Assembly: GCF_937997535.1 (NCBI RefSeq)
Contig: NZ_CALKTT010000001.1
Span: forward strand, 1 to 31,701
Length of the DNA stretch: 31,701 nucleotides
From: an uncultured Campylobacter sp.
Lineage (GTDB): Bacteria; Campylobacterota; Campylobacteria; Campylobacterales; Campylobacteraceae
Reading direction: 5' to 3'
Shown here: positions 30,980 to 31,701 of the stretch, one piece after another
How the letters are laid out: each line of letters begins with the position of its first letter
How positions within the stretch are numbered: the first letter of the stretch is position 1
The notes under the pieces: model-generated
What the model saw: the letters and a program-made list of their open reading frames with translations, nothing else
Databases searched by the model: none
Told to the model about the DNA's origin: nothing
Translations under genes and position numbers: made by a program

Positions 30980-31701
30980 TCCTGCGTTACGCGAAACGAT
31001 GTGCACGCTTTAAACATCACAAAATCAAAGAGTGAAATTTTATAAATTTCGCTCCTTCTTCAAAAATCTCTTTTGATAAATCAAATTTCGTAGCAGCTCA
31101 AATCGCGCTATAAGCGCTCTTTTCTCTCATGCGCGCAGATACACCCCGCGCGACATCCAGCCCCAATCACACCAAGAGCGGTCTTACCCTATTTTACCGC
31201 AGTGCGCATTTTGCGCAGGATTTGCATCCATTCATCGCGCAAGCCCCACTAGCACGAGATATCTATGAAACGCGGGCTCCTCTTCACTCTGCCCGCTCGC
31301 TTATAGCAATGCGCTTTCATATTTTACGCGCTTGCTGCGGTGCTACTTTGCTCGGTAATGACCGATCATCACACTTTTACAGCGGCAGGCTCGGCATATC
31401 TTTTCGCGGCGGCGGTACGATGTTTTGCAAAATACTACGCGATGCGGTAAATTTTAAAATTTAAACTCTCCAAGCGCGACAGAGACACTTCGCAAAACCC
31501 ACACCCGGTCCAAAAAGATCACGATACACACTTCACCCCCTACTTTGCCGCTTGCTGCGAAATTTAACCACTCTTGCGCAAATAAGACACGATGAGTTTT
31601 ACGCCGATAACTTCGAGCCAAACGCTATTCGTGCCTCCATAGACGACAACATTAGCTAGCCGATGTGCACCTTTTAAATACACTTGTACCTTGCAAGCAA
31701 T
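30980..31701. other. right-end stretch without a convincing gene
   Basis: Over 700 nt of mixed composition. The one long plus-strand frame (31129-31464) has an unnatural residue make-up. A minus-strand frame is open from the window edge to a stop at 31564-31566, 45 codons, and could be the end of a gene lying mostly outside, but the length is within chance. The left end has the hairpin after mop; beyond it I see no RNA gene or mobile element. Confidence 0.5.
31031..31053 (+). terminator. hairpin downstream of mop
   Basis: AGTGAAATTT (31031-31040) pairs with AAATTTCGCT (31044-31053) over ten positions with one G-T pair and a 3-nt loop. It is 51 nt after the mop stop and is followed by CCTTCTTC rather than a clean T-run. 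Confidence 0.4.

Noticed and set aside
31129..31464. Plus-strand open frame of 111 codons
   Set aside because: Residue composition (many His, Arg, Ser, Cys in no pattern), no ribosome site and no recognisable motif; likely chance.
31583..31610. TAAG-N16-GCCGATAA resembling a flagellar sigma-28 promoter
   Set aside because: The spacing is one off, the -35 is imperfect, and no open frame follows within the window.

Overview
The window looks like chromosomal DNA of a Campylobacter, most likely one of the oral, higher-GC species (C. gracilis / C. showae / C. rectus type). The reasons are the menaquinone enzyme MqnA of the futalosine route, a short malic enzyme, two blocks whose gene order matches C. 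jejuni as I remember it (malic enzyme - gltX2 - SurA-like chaperone, as in Cj1287c-Cj1289; queH - fabZ - lpxA - clpX - mreB - mreC - carB, as in the Cj0272-Cj0279 region; and dapB next to purF), and the extreme abundance of the word AAATTT. I saw no rRNA, tRNA, CRISPR array, transposase or integrase.

Layout. 1-506: the end of a radical-SAM HemN-family gene. 600-4091 (+): an A/T-rich run of seven small hypothetical genes; one is recognisably an Imm53 immunity protein, another ends in an Imm45-like domain, and no toxin is present, so this looks like an orphan immunity-gene array of a polymorphic-toxin system. 4092-5746: a DUF4197 exported protein flanked by two gene-free stretches. 5747-12365 (-): gdhA, mqnA, a MliC-like lipoprotein, pncB, malic enzyme and gltX, tightly packed. 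12450-13340 (+): a SurA-like periplasmic chaperone, divergent from gltX with overlapping promoters. 13341-15006 (+): a second A/T-rich islet with one cytosolic-type small protein and two secreted four-cysteine paralogues, behind an A8G8 tract that abuts the likely -10 element.

15152-23843 (-): a chain of seven genes, five of whose junctions overlap or nearly touch: queH, fabZ, lpxA, clpX, mreB, mreC, carB. They link tRNA modification, the fatty acid/lipid A branch, proteolysis, cell shape and carbamoyl phosphate supply. 23909-27271 (+): a 1120-residue DUF748/AsmA-like envelope protein. 27322-30079 (+): dapB, a broken nucleotidyltransferase gene, purF and a DUF488 gene. 30554-30979 (+): a di-Mop molybdate-binding protein. 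The last 0.7 kb holds no convincing gene.

The housekeeping parts are ordinary and conserved. The two places worth attention are the orphan immunity array (600-4091) and the homopolymer-controlled secreted-protein islet (13341-15006). Both are accessory, A/T-rich and built from genes I mostly cannot name.
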